From Lactobacillus sp. LL6 (lineage in GTDB: Bacteria; Bacillota; Bacilli; Lactobacillales; Lactobacillaceae): DNA of 64,000 bases. Every line of letters begins with the position of its first letter. Position 1 is the first letter of the stretch. Made by a program: the position numbers and the translations under genes. Where the stretch lies: NCBI RefSeq assembly GCF_007570935.1, contig NZ_VLLR01000001.1:496001-560000 (forward strand). The letters are read 5' to 3'. The notes beneath the pieces are model-generated. The model did no database searches. It was not told the DNA's origin and saw only the letters and a program-made list of their open reading frames with translations. Positions 36,292 to 45,825 of the stretch are shown in pieces.

Positions 36292-37019
36292 TGAAGCGGG
36301 CAATTATTTTTGGTGCGACTGGCGGGATTGGTCAAGGGATTTGTAATGAACTAGCTAAAAATGGTTGGTCATTATACGTTCATTGTAGTCAGAATTGGGA
36401 AAAGGCAGTAAATTTAAGCCATAGTTTAATGAAAAAATATCCTAAACAAGATTTTATGCCAATTAAATTGGATTTCTTGGCTCAAGATACAGAATTAAAA
36501 AAATTTGTTAATAATTTATTGCCTGTTAATGCGGCAGTTTTTGCACATGGAATAACTGATTATAATTTTTTAGGCAGTCAAAGTTTAAAAACTATTCAGA
36601 AAATTATTCAAGTTAATTTAACAACCCCACTCAAGCTGACACATTTATTAGAAACTGTTTTAATACGTCAAGAATATAGTAGAATTGTATTTTTGGGATC
36701 AGTATATGGAGGCCAAGGCAGCGCTATGGAAAGTGTCTATAGCTCAACTAAAGCTGCTTTGAGTCGATTTAGCCAAGCTTATGCAAGAGAAGTTGCTTCA
36801 ACAAAAATGACTGTGAATGTTGTCGCACCTGGAGCAGTTGATACACCAATGAATGCAATGTTTTCTAAAGAAGTAATGCAAGAGGTTAAGGATGAAATAC
36901 CTGCCAACCGTTTAGCAAAAAGTGAAGATGTCGCATATTGGGTAAATGCTTTGCTTAATAAAAATAGTGGCTATTTAACAGGACAAACTATCTATGTAAG
37001 CGGTGGCTGGTTGATATAA
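36291..37019 (+). CDS. ymfI: SDR-family reductase, YmfI type (EF-P modification)
   Basis: A short-chain dehydrogenase of 242 residues: Rossmann motif GATGGIGQG at 8-16, catalytic S137, Y150 and K154 in YSSTKAAL, and the PGAVDTPM loop. In Bacillus the gene at this position, YmfI, reduces 5-aminopentanone on elongation factor P to 5-aminopentanol. Assignment here rests on the conserved order ymfF-ymfH-ymfI-ymfM-pgsA. FabG-like activity on acyl carriers would look the same by eye, so the specific reaction is inferred. Confidence 0.83.
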   Translation: MKRAIIFGATGGIGQGICNELAKNGWSLYVHCSQNWEKAVNLSHSLMKKYPKQDFMPIKLDFLAQDTELKKFVNNLLPVNAAVFAHGITDYNFLGSQSLKTIQKIIQVNLTTPLKLTHLLETVLIRQEYSRIVFLGSVYGGQGSAMESVYSSTKAALSRFSQAYAREVASTKMTVNVVAPGAVDTPMNAMFSKEVMQEVKDEIPANRLAKSEDVAYWVNALLNKNSGYLTGQTIYVSGGWLI

Positions 37020-37044
37020 GCAAGTCTTAAAATAGATTTTGTGG

Positions 37045-37050
37045 TATACT
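37045..37050 (+). promoter_or_regulatory. Extended -10 element before the RodZ-like gene
   Basis: TGGTATACT: TATACT with TG one base before. No clear -35. It would add a promoter within the ymf-pgsA cluster. Confidence 0.35.
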
Positions 37051-37083
37051 CACTATGTTAATCTAAATTTCGAAGAGGTAAAT

Positions 37084-38235
37084 ATGGCAGATATTGGAGA
37101 TAAATTACGTAGTGCTAGAGAAGCAAAGGGTCTTTCAATTCAAGATATTGAAAAGGCAACGAAAATTCAAAGCAGATATCTTACTGCTATTGAAAATGAT
37201 GAATTTGATAAGCTTCCAGGCGATTTTTATGTTAGAGCATTTATTAGACAATATGCACAGGTTGTTGGGTTAGATGGAAAAGAACTTCTTAGTGAATATC
37301 ATCAAGATGTTCCAGAATCCAAGCCTGATGAATATGTTGAAAATTCTATTGATAATAAACAAGAAGAAGTTCGTGAAACTACTAATAACAAAAAAGATTT
37401 ATGGCAGAACTATCTTCCTAAAATCGGTATTGGCTTAGGAATTATTGTAGCCATTTTAGTTGTTTATGTACTGTATGCACGTTTATCATCTGGCAATCAA
37501 CGCAATGATAATGCAAGTAATAATGTGACGGTTTCTTCTCAAACTAGTTCTTCTTCAAAGAAAAAGACTAAACCTGCAGTTAAAACTAGCAGTGTTAAAG
37601 TTAGTCGTTTAGGTGAAGATGAGTTTAGAATTACTGGTTTGAAGAGTAACCGTAAGTTAGTAATTAAGGCTGGTAATCAAACTGTTACTGCATCAGTTTC
37701 TGTTAATGGCAATAGCCAATGGTCTCAAACTTTGGCTGCTAATGGAAAGCACACAATGTCTATTCCAGAAGATGCAAATACTGTAGTAGTAACTATGAGT
37801 AATGATACTGATTCTCAAGTGACTGTTGGTGGAAAGAAGATTCCATATACTAAAAAGGGTAGCAATTTGACTCTTACTTTGCTTATTGGTAAGACTGCAA
37901 AGCGTCACTCAAGTAGTAATAATTCAACCACTACTTCAAGTGAAAGTACTGAAAATAATACTACAACTAATACCACCCCTAGTCATTCTACTAATACGCA
38001 ATCTCAGACTCATCAAAGTTCTCAGTCTCAAACTGAAACTCATCAAAGCAGTCATCAAGAACAGACTCATGCTCAATCAAGTACTCCTACGCAAAGTAGC
38101 CGTCAAGAGCAAACACAATCAAGTTCTACTCGCCAATCTACTACTCAATCAAGCAGTGCTGAAACTACTAATAATGCAAACAACACTGAAAACACTAATA
38201 CCACTAACAATACCAACAATGGTGGAAATAACTAA
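37084..38235 (+). CDS. RodZ/YmfM-like membrane protein with HTH and long polar tail
   Basis: A cytoskeleton-linked morphogenesis protein. Residues 1-75 form an Xre-type helix-turn-helix (DKLRSAREAKGLSIQDIEKA), residues 112-132 one membrane helix, and about 165-272 the extracytoplasmic DUF4115-type domain. After that come about 109 residues almost wholly of Ser, Thr, Gln, Asn and His (275-383), which I do not expect at the end of RodZ. I start at ATG 37084 behind AGAGGT; an earlier in-frame ATG at 37039 lacks an SD. The operon continues with pgsA. Confidence 0.87.
   Translation: MADIGDKLRSAREAKGLSIQDIEKATKIQSRYLTAIENDEFDKLPGDFYVRAFIRQYAQVVGLDGKELLSEYHQDVPESKPDEYVENSIDNKQEEVRETTNNKKDLWQNYLPKIGIGLGIIVAILVVYVLYARLSSGNQRNDNASNNVTVSSQTSSSSKKKTKPAVKTSSVKVSRLGEDEFRITGLKSNRKLVIKAGNQTVTASVSVNGNSQWSQTLAANGKHTMSIPEDANTVVVTMSNDTDSQVTVGGKKIPYTKKGSNLTLTLLIGKTAKRHSSSNNSTTTSSESTENNTTTNTTPSHSTNTQSQTHQSSQSQTETHQSSHQEQTHAQSSTPTQSSRQEQTQSSSTRQSTTQSSSAETTNNANNTENTNTTNNTNNGGNN
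37906..38232 (+). repeat. Low-complexity segment encoding the polar RodZ tail
   Basis: Imperfect repeats of ACT, CAA, AGT and AAT codons encode runs such as HQSSQSQTETHQSS and TNTTNNTNNGGNN. No exact long period is evident, but the composition is very skewed. Confidence 0.6.
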
Positions 38236-38251
38236 AGCAGGAGAAAGTTAA

Positions 38252-38830
38252 ATGAATTTACCTAATAAATTAACTATGTTCAGAATCTTTATGATTCCAG
38301 TTTTCATGTTATTGATTATTTTTAGAAGTGCAACGGGTGGCTATACTGCTCCTGTAGGAGTAGTCCAAGGAACAACTGTTTCCTGGCTTCAAGTTATTGC
38401 AATGATAGTATTTGCAGTGGCTTCTGCAACTGATTGGCTTGATGGTCATATTGCTAGAGCAAGAGGTTTGGTGACAAACTTTGGTAAGTTTGCAGATCCA
38501 CTTGCCGATAAGATGTTAACGATGACAGCATTTATCTTTTTGGTTTCTTTAAATTTGGCTCCAGCTTGGGTAGTAGCTATCATTGTTTGTCGTGAATTAG
38601 CTGTAACTGGCCTTCGTTTGATTGTAGTTGAAAATGATGGAGAGGTTATTGCTGCTAAAATGCCAGGTAAAATTAAAACAACAGCACAAATGCTTGCAAT
38701 TATTTTCTTATTACTTGGTGATCCATATTACATTGGTACAGTATTACTTTATATTGCATTAATTTTTGCTATTTACTCAGGAATCGATTATTTCCGTGGT
38801 TCATGGAGTGTATTCAAAGGTTCAATGTAA
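38252..38830 (+). CDS. pgsA: CDP-diacylglycerol-glycerol-3-phosphate 3-phosphatidyltransferase
   Basis: It makes phosphatidylglycerol phosphate, the committed step to phosphatidylglycerol and cardiolipin. The CDP-alcohol phosphotransferase motif is intact: D64-G65, A68-R69, G78, D82 and D86, beside several membrane helices in 192 residues. The SD (CAGGAGA) is good. In Bacillus cinA lies between pgsA and recA; here recA follows after a terminator and its own promoter. Confidence 0.94.
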   Translation: MNLPNKLTMFRIFMIPVFMLLIIFRSATGGYTAPVGVVQGTTVSWLQVIAMIVFAVASATDWLDGHIARARGLVTNFGKFADPLADKMLTMTAFIFLVSLNLAPAWVVAIIVCRELAVTGLRLIVVENDGEVIAAKMPGKIKTTAQMLAIIFLLLGDPYYIGTVLLYIALIFAIYSGIDYFRGSWSVFKGSM

Positions 38831-38838
38831 AAGATTTA

Positions 38839-38869
38839 AGGAAGCGCTATAAAAAGTGCTTCTTTTTTT
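38839..38869 (+). terminator. Terminator after pgsA
   Basis: The stem GAAGCGC / GTGCTTC with an eight-base loop and one wobble pair is followed by seven T. Confidence 0.72.
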
Positions 38870-38941
38870 ACAAAAAATATTAGTTTTTATGCGTATTTAA
38901 AAAACGATAAGAAAAATAAAAAACACTAGTTTGCTTTTTTC

Positions 38942-38971
38942 TTGCCAAATTATAGTAAATCAAAGTATAAT
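38942..38971 (+). promoter_or_regulatory. recA promoter
   Basis: TTGCCA (38942-38947) and TATAAT (38966-38971) are 18 bases apart, 33 bases before the recA start. I saw no clear LexA box of the GAAC-N4-GTTC type nearby. Confidence 0.55.
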
Positions 38972-39004
38972 TATTAAGATGTATTTTTTAGGAGGGGGAT
39001 AATT

Positions 39005-40084
39005 TTGGCCAAAGATGAGAAAAAAGCTGCTTTAGATGCAGCTCTTAAGAAAATTGAAAAGAACTTTGGTAAGGGTGCAGTTATGAGAATGGGCGAAAAA
39101 GCAGATACTCAAATTTCTACTGTACCTACCGGATCACTTGCTTTAGATGCCGCTATTGGGGTAGGTGGCTATCCTAGAGGAAGAATTGTAGAAATTTATG
39201 GCCCAGAATCTTCTGGTAAGACTACAGTTGCTCTTCATGCTGTTGCTGAAGTTCAAAAGCGTGGCGGAACAGCTGCTTATATTGATGCAGAAAATGCGAT
39301 GGATCCAGCTTATGCAGAAGCATTAGGTGTTGATATTGATTCCCTTATTTTATCTCAACCTAATACTGGTGAAGAAGGACTGGAAATTGCAGATACATTA
39401 ATTTCTAGTGGAGCCATTGATATTGTAGTAGTTGACTCAGTAGCTGCATTAGTTCCTCGTGCTGAAATTGAAGGTGATATGGGCGATGCTCATGTTGGAC
39501 TTCAAGCCCGTCTTATGAGTCAAGCACTTAGAAAGCTTTCAGGCACTATTTCTAAGACTAAGACAATTGCATTATTTATTAATCAAATTCGTGAAAAAGT
39601 TGGTGTAATGTTTGGTAATCCTGAAACTACACCAGGTGGACGCGCACTTAAATTTTATTCAACTATTAGATTAGAAGTTCGCCGTGCTGAACAAATCAAG
39701 CAATCTGGAGATGTAATTGGTAATCGTGTAAAATTAAAGGTTGTTAAAAATAAGGTTGCTCCTCCATTTAAAGTTGCTGAAGTTGATATTATGTATGGAC
39801 ATGGGATTTCCCAAAGTGGGGAACTTCTTGATATGGCTGTTGAAAAGGACATTATTGATAAGGCTGGCTCTTGGTATTCTTACAATACTGAAAGAATTGG
39901 TCAGGGTCGAGAAAATGCTAAGAAGTTCTTAGAAGATCATCCCGACGTTTATCAAGATGTTAATACTCGTGTTCGCCAAGAATTTGGTATTGATGAGCAA
40001 GCAGTTGAAGATCGTGAAAATCCTGAAAAAGTAAAGGAAAAACGTGAAGAAGCTGAAGAAGCAAAAAAAGATAACAAAAAATAA
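39005..40084 (+). CDS. recA: Recombinase RecA
   Basis: It forms filaments on single-stranded DNA for homologous recombination and the SOS response. The 359-residue protein has the Walker A motif GPESSGKT at 66-73, the MAW-type [15 protein letters not shown] loop and an acidic/lysine-rich C-terminal tail. It begins with TTG (39005) giving [13 protein letters not shown], supported by AGGAGGGGGATAATT right before it; no other start fits. It is monocistronic, between its own promoter and terminator. Confidence 0.97.
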   Translation: MAKDEKKAALDAALKKIEKNFGKGAVMRMGEKADTQISTVPTGSLALDAAIGVGGYPRGRIVEIYGPESSGKTTVALHAVAEVQKRGGTAAYIDAENAMDPAYAEALGVDIDSLILSQPNTGEEGLEIADTLISSGAIDIVVVDSVAALVPRAEIEGDMGDAHVGLQARLMSQALRKLSGTISKTKTIALFINQIREKVGVMFGNPETTPGGRALKFYSTIRLEVRRAEQIKQSGDVIGNRVKLKVVKNKVAPPFKVAEVDIMYGHGISQSGELLDMAVEKDIIDKAGSWYSYNTERIGQGRENAKKFLEDHPDVYQDVNTRVRQEFGIDEQAVEDRENPEKVKEKREEAEEAKKDNKK

Positions 40085-40089
40085 TTAAG

Positions 40090-40122
40090 AAACCTTGGTT
40101 AGAAATTTCCAAGGTTTTTTTC
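40090..40122 (+). terminator. Terminator after recA
   Basis: The stem AAACCTTGG / CCAAGGTTT with a ten-base loop is followed by T-rich sequence. Confidence 0.85.
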
Positions 40123-40129
40123 TTGCTAA

Positions 40130-40158
40130 TTGACATGTGCTTTCAGGTTCTTTATTAT
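40130..40158 (+). promoter_or_regulatory. rny promoter
   Basis: A consensus TTGACA (40130-40135) and TATTAT (40153-40158) are 17 bases apart, 42 bases before the rny ATG. Confidence 0.65.
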
Positions 40159-40199
40159 TAAAGTTGGTGTGAATAATCTAAAAAAAGGCGATAGTAATC

Positions 40200-41831
40200 A
40201 TGATAAATACAATTTTGATTCCCGCCCTAGTTGCTATTGTTTCAATTGTTGTAGGTTCTGGTATTGGATATAGCATTAGAAAGAACGTTTGGGAGAAAAA
40301 TGCTCAAAACGCTCAACAGGATGCTGCCCACATCTTAGCAGATGCTAAATCACAAGTTGCTGCTGCTGAAGCAGAAGTTAATGCGCAAAAGCAAGCCGCT
40401 GAAGCCATAAAGCAGGCTGCTGAGAATACTAAAAAAGAAAAAATTCTTGAAGCCCAAGAAGAAATCCATGATTATAAACAAAAAACTGAAGACGAACTGA
40501 ATGTAAAGCGTGATGAAATAGCTCGTCAGCATAATCGTCTTCAACAGCGTGAAGATACGTTAGATCATAAGAATTCTTTATTGGATGAAAGAGAAGCCGG
40601 ACTCACACAAAAAGAAGACAAACTAAAGCAGCAAAAAGCTAGCTTAGATCAAAAACTAAGTGATGCTGATGAATTAGTTGAAAAGAGAAAGCAAAAACTT
40701 TATGAAGTTGCTAGTCTTGATAAGGAGAAAGCTAAAGAATTAGTTTTAAGCAACTTATCAGATGAACTTGTTAAAGAACGTGCTGAAATGATTAGAAATA
40801 GCAATGAAGAAGTTCAAGCTAAAGCTGATCATTTTGCTCATCAAGTAATTGTCGATGCTATTCAAAGTAGCGCTGCAGATACTGTAGCTGAAACAACAGT
40901 TTCGGTAGTAGATTTACCAAATGAAGAAATGAAAGGTAGAATTATTGGTCGTGAAGGACGCAATATTCGATCTTTTGAGGCTCTTACTGGTATTGATTTA
41001 ATTATCGATGATACACCAAAAGTTGTTACCTTGAGCGGGTTTGATCCGATTAGACGTGAAATTGCTAAAAGAGCAATGGAGCGTTTGATTAAAGATGGTC
41101 GAATTCATCCTGCTCGAATTGAGGAAATGGTTGATAAGGCCAGAAAAGAAGTAAATGATGATATTTATGAAGCTGGTGAAAGCGCCTTAATGGAACTTGG
41201 GATTCATAGAATGAATCCAGAATTAGTTAAGGTATTAGGTCGACTTAAGTATCGTACTTCATATGGTCAAAATGTCCTTGCTCACTCAATTGAAGTTGGT
41301 AAGCTTGCTGGTACTATGGCTGCAGAACTTGGCTTAGATGAAAAATTAGCAGTTCGTGCGGGATTATTACACGATATTGGAAAAGCCATCGATCATGATA
41401 TTGAAGGTTCTCACGTAGAAATAGGTGTAGAATTAACTAGAAAGTATCATGAACCTGACTTGGTTATTAATGCGATTGCTGCACACCACGGAGATGTACC
41501 AAAATTGTCGTATATTGCAGAGCTAGTTGTTGCTGCAGATACATTGTCTTCTGCTCGTCCAGGAGCTAGAAGTGAGAGTTTGGAAAATTATATTAGACGT
41601 TTAACAGAACTTGAAAAAATCGCTAAAAGCTATCAAGGTGTTAAGGAAGCCTATGCTATTCAAGCTGGACGTGAGGTTCGAGTTATGGTTGAACCTGATG
41701 AAATTTCAGACGATCGCACAACGATTTTGGCACGAGATATTAGAAATCAAGTAGAAAAAGAACTTGATTATCCAGGTAATATTAAAATTACTGTGATTCG
41801 TGAAAAACGTGTAGTTGCAGTTGCAAAATAA
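40200..41831 (+). CDS. rny: Ribonuclease Y
   Basis: A membrane-anchored endoribonuclease that starts decay of many mRNAs. The 543-residue protein has an N-terminal membrane helix (about 5-24), a long alanine/glutamate/lysine-rich coiled coil (about 35-185), a KH RNA-binding domain ([17 protein letters not shown]) and an HD catalytic domain ([15 protein letters not shown]). All are in the family's usual order and length. Own promoter and terminator. Confidence 0.96.
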   Translation: MINTILIPALVAIVSIVVGSGIGYSIRKNVWEKNAQNAQQDAAHILADAKSQVAAAEAEVNAQKQAAEAIKQAAENTKKEKILEAQEEIHDYKQKTEDELNVKRDEIARQHNRLQQREDTLDHKNSLLDEREAGLTQKEDKLKQQKASLDQKLSDADELVEKRKQKLYEVASLDKEKAKELVLSNLSDELVKERAEMIRNSNEEVQAKADHFAHQVIVDAIQSSAADTVAETTVSVVDLPNEEMKGRIIGREGRNIRSFEALTGIDLIIDDTPKVVTLSGFDPIRREIAKRAMERLIKDGRIHPARIEEMVDKARKEVNDDIYEAGESALMELGIHRMNPELVKVLGRLKYRTSYGQNVLAHSIEVGKLAGTMAAELGLDEKLAVRAGLLHDIGKAIDHDIEGSHVEIGVELTRKYHEPDLVINAIAAHHGDVPKLSYIAELVVAADTLSSARPGARSESLENYIRRLTELEKIAKSYQGVKEAYAIQAGREVRVMVEPDEISDDRTTILARDIRNQVEKELDYPGNIKITVIREKRVVAVAK

Positions 41832-41866
41832 AAAAGCTAGATCTTTATGGATCTAGCTTTTTTATT
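41830..41866 (+). terminator. Terminator after rny
   Basis: The stem AAAAAAGCTAGATC / GATCTAGCTTTTTT with a short loop overlaps the last base of the stop region. Confidence 0.88.
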
Positions 41867-41876
41867 TAATTTGAAT

Positions 41877-41905
41877 TTGTGCAAAATTGTCTCTACTTGT
41901 ATAAT
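41877..41905 (+). promoter_or_regulatory. tagO promoter
   Basis: TTGTGC (41877-41882) and TATAAT (41900-41905) are 17 bases apart and 33 bases before the ATG. Confidence 0.55.
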
Positions 41906-41938
41906 TAAGGCTAGCATTTATAAAGAAAGTAGCAAGAT

Positions 41939-43096
41939 ATGTTTAAAATTATTGTTGAATTATTCTTTTTAGTTATCATTCAAGCGGCTATCACGCCTTT
42001 TATTAGGCGTTTAGCATTTGTGCTTGGAGCAGTTGATAATCCTAATGCAAGAAGAGTTAATAAAAAACCGATGCCTACTATTGGTGGTTTAGGGATTTTT
42101 GTAACTTATAATATTGGGGCATTTGTTTTATTAAGGGATCAGTTTCCTACGCATGAGCTTTTTTCAGTATTATTGGCATCTAGCGTTATTGTATTAACAG
42201 GGATGATTGATGATATATTGGAACTTAAACCTCGCCAAAAAATGATAGGGATTTTTATTGCATCTTTAATTATTTATTTTTTAGCTGGAATTAGGATGAA
42301 TGTTTTAAATGTTCCTTTTGTTCATAAAGAAATTCAGCTAGGGTGGTGGAGTCTGCCGATAACTATTTTTTGGATTTTGGCATTAACTAATGCAGTTAAT
42401 CTAATTGATGGCTTAGATGGACTTGCTGATGGTGTATCAATGATTTCACTAACAACTATGGGAATAGTTGGTTATTTCTTTTTACATACTCATCAATTGT
42501 ATGTTCCGATTGCTTGCTTCATGATGGCGGCATGTTTACTTGGATTTTTGCCTTATAATTTTCATCCAGCTAAGATTTTTTTAGGGGATACTGGAGCGCT
42601 TTTTATTGGTTTCATGATTGCGGTATTGTCTTTAAAAGGACTAAAAAATGTAACTTTTATTTCTTTACTTGTACCAATTATAATTCTAGGAGTTCCAATT
42701 ACAGATACCGTGTACGCAATGATTCGCCGCTGGCTAAATAAAAAACCAATTTCCCAAGCTGATAAGCATCACCTTCATCACCAATTAATGAAGATGGGAC
42801 TTACTCATCGACAAACTGTTTTAACGATTTATGCATTATCGTTGGTATTTTCATTCATTTCACTTTTATTTTTGCTTTCACCAACTTGGGGAATTTGGCC
42901 ATTAATTGTTGCATTATTATTTGCTTTGGAACTCTTTGTGGAGTCAATTGGGTTATTAGGTGAGAGATATCACCCTTTAATGCATATAATTCAAAAAATG
43001 ATTAATAAAAAGAGCAAAGTTGACCCAACAGTTGAGGTTTGGCATTTGGGAGAAGAAAAACCTAATCAATTAAAGCAGCATAAAAATAATAAATAA
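41939..43096 (+). CDS. tagO: Undecaprenyl-phosphate N-acetylglucosaminyl-1-phosphate transferase
   Basis: It attaches GlcNAc-1-phosphate to the undecaprenyl carrier, starting wall teichoic acid or related glycans. The 385-residue polytopic protein belongs to the WecA/TagO/MraY group: DNPNARRVNKKPMPTIGG, NLIDGLDGLADG, FHPAKIFLGDTGALFIG and the HHLHHQLM loop. Whether the product serves teichoic acid or another polymer is not shown here. It is monocistronic. Confidence 0.9.
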   Translation: MFKIIVELFFLVIIQAAITPFIRRLAFVLGAVDNPNARRVNKKPMPTIGGLGIFVTYNIGAFVLLRDQFPTHELFSVLLASSVIVLTGMIDDILELKPRQKMIGIFIASLIIYFLAGIRMNVLNVPFVHKEIQLGWWSLPITIFWILALTNAVNLIDGLDGLADGVSMISLTTMGIVGYFFLHTHQLYVPIACFMMAACLLGFLPYNFHPAKIFLGDTGALFIGFMIAVLSLKGLKNVTFISLLVPIIILGVPITDTVYAMIRRWLNKKPISQADKHHLHHQLMKMGLTHRQTVLTIYALSLVFSFISLLFLLSPTWGIWPLIVALLFALELFVESIGLLGERYHPLMHIIQKMINKKSKVDPTVEVWHLGEEKPNQLKQHKNNK

Positions 43097-43124
43097 AAAT
43101 GGACCTTATGGGTCCATTTTTTAT
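43095..43124. terminator. Bidirectional terminator between tagO and yigZ
   Basis: The stem AAAAATGGACC / GGTCCATTTTT with a four-base loop ends both converging genes; its last bases touch the yigZ stop. Confidence 0.85.
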
Positions 43125-43783
43125 TGTTCATGATAATTTGTATTTTCAACTGGAATTTCGTTATAGCGTTTTTCTCCTTTATTAAATTCCACTTGTCCTG
43201 ATAAAAGATTAATAATATCAGCTTCAAATTGACTTACATCACTTTCATCAAGAAAAACGCTTATTTTTACATCAACACCATATTCTGTATTTGAAATAAA
43301 TACTTTATTTTCTTTTAAATAATGATCCACTTCATCAAAACGATTATATGCAACTGAAAAAATTAGCTCTTGTTGCAAAACTCGTTTTACTACGCCAATT
43401 TTTTGAACTCCTTCAGTCACACTATTAGAATAAGCGCGAATTAAGCCACCTGCACCAAGTTTAATTCCTCCAAAATATCTGGTAACCACTACTACAACAT
43501 TTTTAATATTCATCAATTGCAAAGCCTTAAGCTCAGGAACACCGGCTGTTCCGGAAGGCTCGCCGTTATCGCTGGCTTTTACTTGGTCATCATGAAGGCC
43601 GATAGTATAAGCAAATGTGTTGTGATTAGCATCGCGATATTTTTTTGAGATTTCTTGAATAAATTCATTAGCTTCTTCTACAGATGTTACTCGAGCTAAA
43701 CTAGCGATAAATTTACTCTTTTTGATAATAATTTCATGATTGCCGTTTTCCTTAATAGTTAAAAAATTTTCTTTTTCTGACAA
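43121..43783 (-). CDS. YigZ/IMPACT family protein
   Basis: A 220-residue soluble protein: an N-terminal UPF0029/IMPACT domain with the signature GTAGVPELKAL and VTRYFGGIKLGAGGLIRAYS, and a C-terminal ferredoxin-like DUF1949 domain. Family members bind nucleic acids or ribosomes; the bacterial role is unclear. It is divergent from comFA with a 54-base gap, the same pairing that other Firmicutes show. Confidence 0.9.
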   Translation of the reverse strand: MSEKENFLTIKENGNHEIIIKKSKFIASLARVTSVEEANEFIQEISKKYRDANHNTFAYTIGLHDDQVKASDNGEPSGTAGVPELKALQLMNIKNVVVVVTRYFGGIKLGAGGLIRAYSNSVTEGVQKIGVVKRVLQQELIFSVAYNRFDEVDHYLKENKVFISNTEYGVDVKISVFLDESDVSQFEADIINLLSGQVEFNKGEKRYNEIPVENTNYHEQ

Positions 43784-43837
43784 AGAACTCGCCTCTTTTT
43801 ACGTAAATATTATTGTGAAAGTATGAGGTGAAAAATT

Positions 43838-45121
43838 ATGCAAGATTTGACACCATTAATTGGTCGCCAATGGCTAACCAGTCAAGAGGATTCTAGCACA
43901 TTTGATGGCTGTATGAAAATTCCTGCAATAAAAAATAATTATTGCCAACGTTGCGGTGCAAATGTTTATGCAAAGTTACCTAACCAAAAATTATATTGCA
44001 GAGAATGTATTGGAATTGGCAGAATTGTAGAAGGGGATACAATAGTTGGCTATCAAATAGAAAAAGATTTTAAAAAAATACTAGATGGCGGTCTTTCTTG
44101 GAAAGGCACATTAACTCCTTTACAACAAAATATTTCTACTAATCTTGTAAATAATTATTTATCAAAAAAGAATAGTTTGGTTCATGCAGTAACGGGTGCA
44201 GGAAAAACTGAGATGTTATTTGAATTGATTGCAAAATGTATGAGTTTAGGTAAGAGAGCTTGTATTGCTACACCAAGAATTGATGTGGTAAATGAGCTTT
44301 ATCCTAGATTTTGCCAAGCTTTTGAAAAAATAAAAATTGGTAAATATCATGGACGAGAATTTAATGAGGCAAGTTTTGATCAATTGACTATTTGTACTAC
44401 GCATCAATTATTAAAATTTTATCAAGCTTTCGATTTATTAATTATTGATGAGGTTGACTCTTTTCCTTATGCAGGCGATAGGCAACTGCACTTTGCTGCT
44501 AAACATGCTATAAAAGTGTCTGGTGTGAGAGTATACTTAACAGCAACTCCAACTGATGATTTACTCAAAGAAGTGAAGGAAGGAAATTTAGAAGTCTTAA
44601 AACTAAATAGACGTTTTCATGGAGGATTATTGCCAGTACCAAAAGAAAAATTGTTTTTGCGACCATTTTTGCAAAAAGATAAGATTCATCCAAAATTATT
44701 AAATGAAATTATTACAGTTATTAAACATGGACATCCGCTTTTGCTATTTGTGCCACGAGTTGAACAAATTCCAGTATATTTACAAGCTTTAAAAAAGAAT
44801 AGTCAACTTCAAGAAGTTAAGATGGATGGGGTTCATGCAGCTGATAAAAGGAGACTAGAAAAAGTACAGGAGTTTCGTGAGAATAAATTACAATTATTAG
44901 TTACGACTACTATTTTAGAACGTGGGGTAACTTTTAAGCATGTATGGGTAATTATCGTAGCAGCAGATGACGAAATTTATACCAGTGCAAGTTTGGTTCA
45001 AATTGCTGGGCGCGTGGGAAGAGCAAAAGATGACAAAACTGGACTAGTATTATATTGCTATCATAAATATACTAAAAATATTAAAGCTGCTATGAAGCAG
45101 ATAAGGAAAATGAATCAATGA
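43838..45121 (+). CDS. comFA: Competence helicase ComFA
   Basis: An ATP-dependent motor of the DEAD/DEAH type needed for DNA uptake in naturally competent Firmicutes. The 427-residue protein has a four-cysteine zinc site (C36, C39, C54, C57), Walker A VTGAGKTE at 118-125, the box IIDEVDSFP and helicase motif VI in QIAGRVGRAKDD. SD GAGGTGA is good. It overlaps comFC by four bases (ATGA). The motif set is intact and there is no sign of decay. Confidence 0.92.
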   Translation: MQDLTPLIGRQWLTSQEDSSTFDGCMKIPAIKNNYCQRCGANVYAKLPNQKLYCRECIGIGRIVEGDTIVGYQIEKDFKKILDGGLSWKGTLTPLQQNISTNLVNNYLSKKNSLVHAVTGAGKTEMLFELIAKCMSLGKRACIATPRIDVVNELYPRFCQAFEKIKIGKYHGREFNEASFDQLTICTTHQLLKFYQAFDLLIIDEVDSFPYAGDRQLHFAAKHAIKVSGVRVYLTATPTDDLLKEVKEGNLEVLKLNRRFHGGLLPVPKEKLFLRPFLQKDKIHPKLLNEIITVIKHGHPLLLFVPRVEQIPVYLQALKKNSQLQEVKMDGVHAADKRRLEKVQEFRENKLQLLVTTTILERGVTFKHVWVIIVAADDEIYTSASLVQIAGRVGRAKDDKTGLVLYCYHKYTKNIKAAMKQIRKMNQ

Positions 45122-45810
45122 TTTGTTTATTATGCGGACAAAGTTATGCGCCTGAAATATCTTATTTGAAGATTTTTTCTTTAAATAATTATACTCAAAC
45201 TAAATTATGTCCTCATTGTTTAGCAAAGTTTGAGCGATTATCATCAATTCAATGCAGAATTTGTTCAAAAAATTTGGAAAAAGAAGGTATATGCTCTGAT
45301 TGTGAGTATTGGCAGAAAAAATATCATGGTAAAACATTAAAAAATCATGCTATCTTTCGTTATAATTTGTATTTTCATGACTTAATGGTCCAATATAAAC
45401 GTTATGGAGATTATATATTGAAAGATGTATTAGCAGAGTTATGCAAAAAAGAACTTAAAAAATTAAAGGCAGATTTATATGTTCCAATACCAACTTCTCC
45501 AGAACATCAAAAAAGAAGGCAGTTTGATACAATTAGTGCAATTTATGCTGATATTTTGCCTTTAACACCACTTTTAATTAAAGAGGCTGGACTGGATAGT
45601 CAGGGCGAAAAAAACAAACAAGAGCGCTTAAAAACAGGCCAAGGTTTTTTGCTTGCAAAAAAAGTTCAAATCAGAGAAAATTTAAATATAAGGAAAATTG
45701 TATTGCTGGATGACATCTATACTACGGGAAGAACGCTTTATCATGCTCGAGATAAGGTATGGGAGCACTTTCCGGATTCTCAAATTGAGAGTTTTTCAAT
45801 TTGTCGATAA
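45118..45810 (+). CDS. comFC: Competence protein ComFC (phosphoribosyltransferase-like)
   Basis: A 230-residue partner of ComFA in DNA uptake. Four CxxC pairs in the N-terminal half (including CLLC, CPHC, CRIC and CSDC) suggest zinc ribbons, and the C-terminal half is a phosphoribosyltransferase fold with the PRPP loop VLLDDIYTTGRT. It overlaps comFA, so the two form an operon. Its position upstream of hpf and secA is shared with Bacillus and streptococci. Confidence 0.9.
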   Translation: MICLLCGQSYAPEISYLKIFSLNNYTQTKLCPHCLAKFERLSSIQCRICSKNLEKEGICSDCEYWQKKYHGKTLKNHAIFRYNLYFHDLMVQYKRYGDYILKDVLAELCKKELKKLKADLYVPIPTSPEHQKRRQFDTISAIYADILPLTPLLIKEAGLDSQGEKNKQERLKTGQGFLLAKKVQIRENLNIRKIVLLDDIYTTGRTLYHARDKVWEHFPDSQIESFSICR

Positions 45811-45825
45811 ATAAGTTGGAAAATA

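Noticed and set aside
37906..38232. CRISPR array or tandem repeat array
   Set aside because: The repeats are short, imperfect and coding; there are no spacers and no cas genes in the window.
37886..38251. Plus-strand frame of 121 codons in the RodZ tail
   Set aside because: A frame shadow of the low-complexity tail; the RodZ frame is continuous with its conserved domains.
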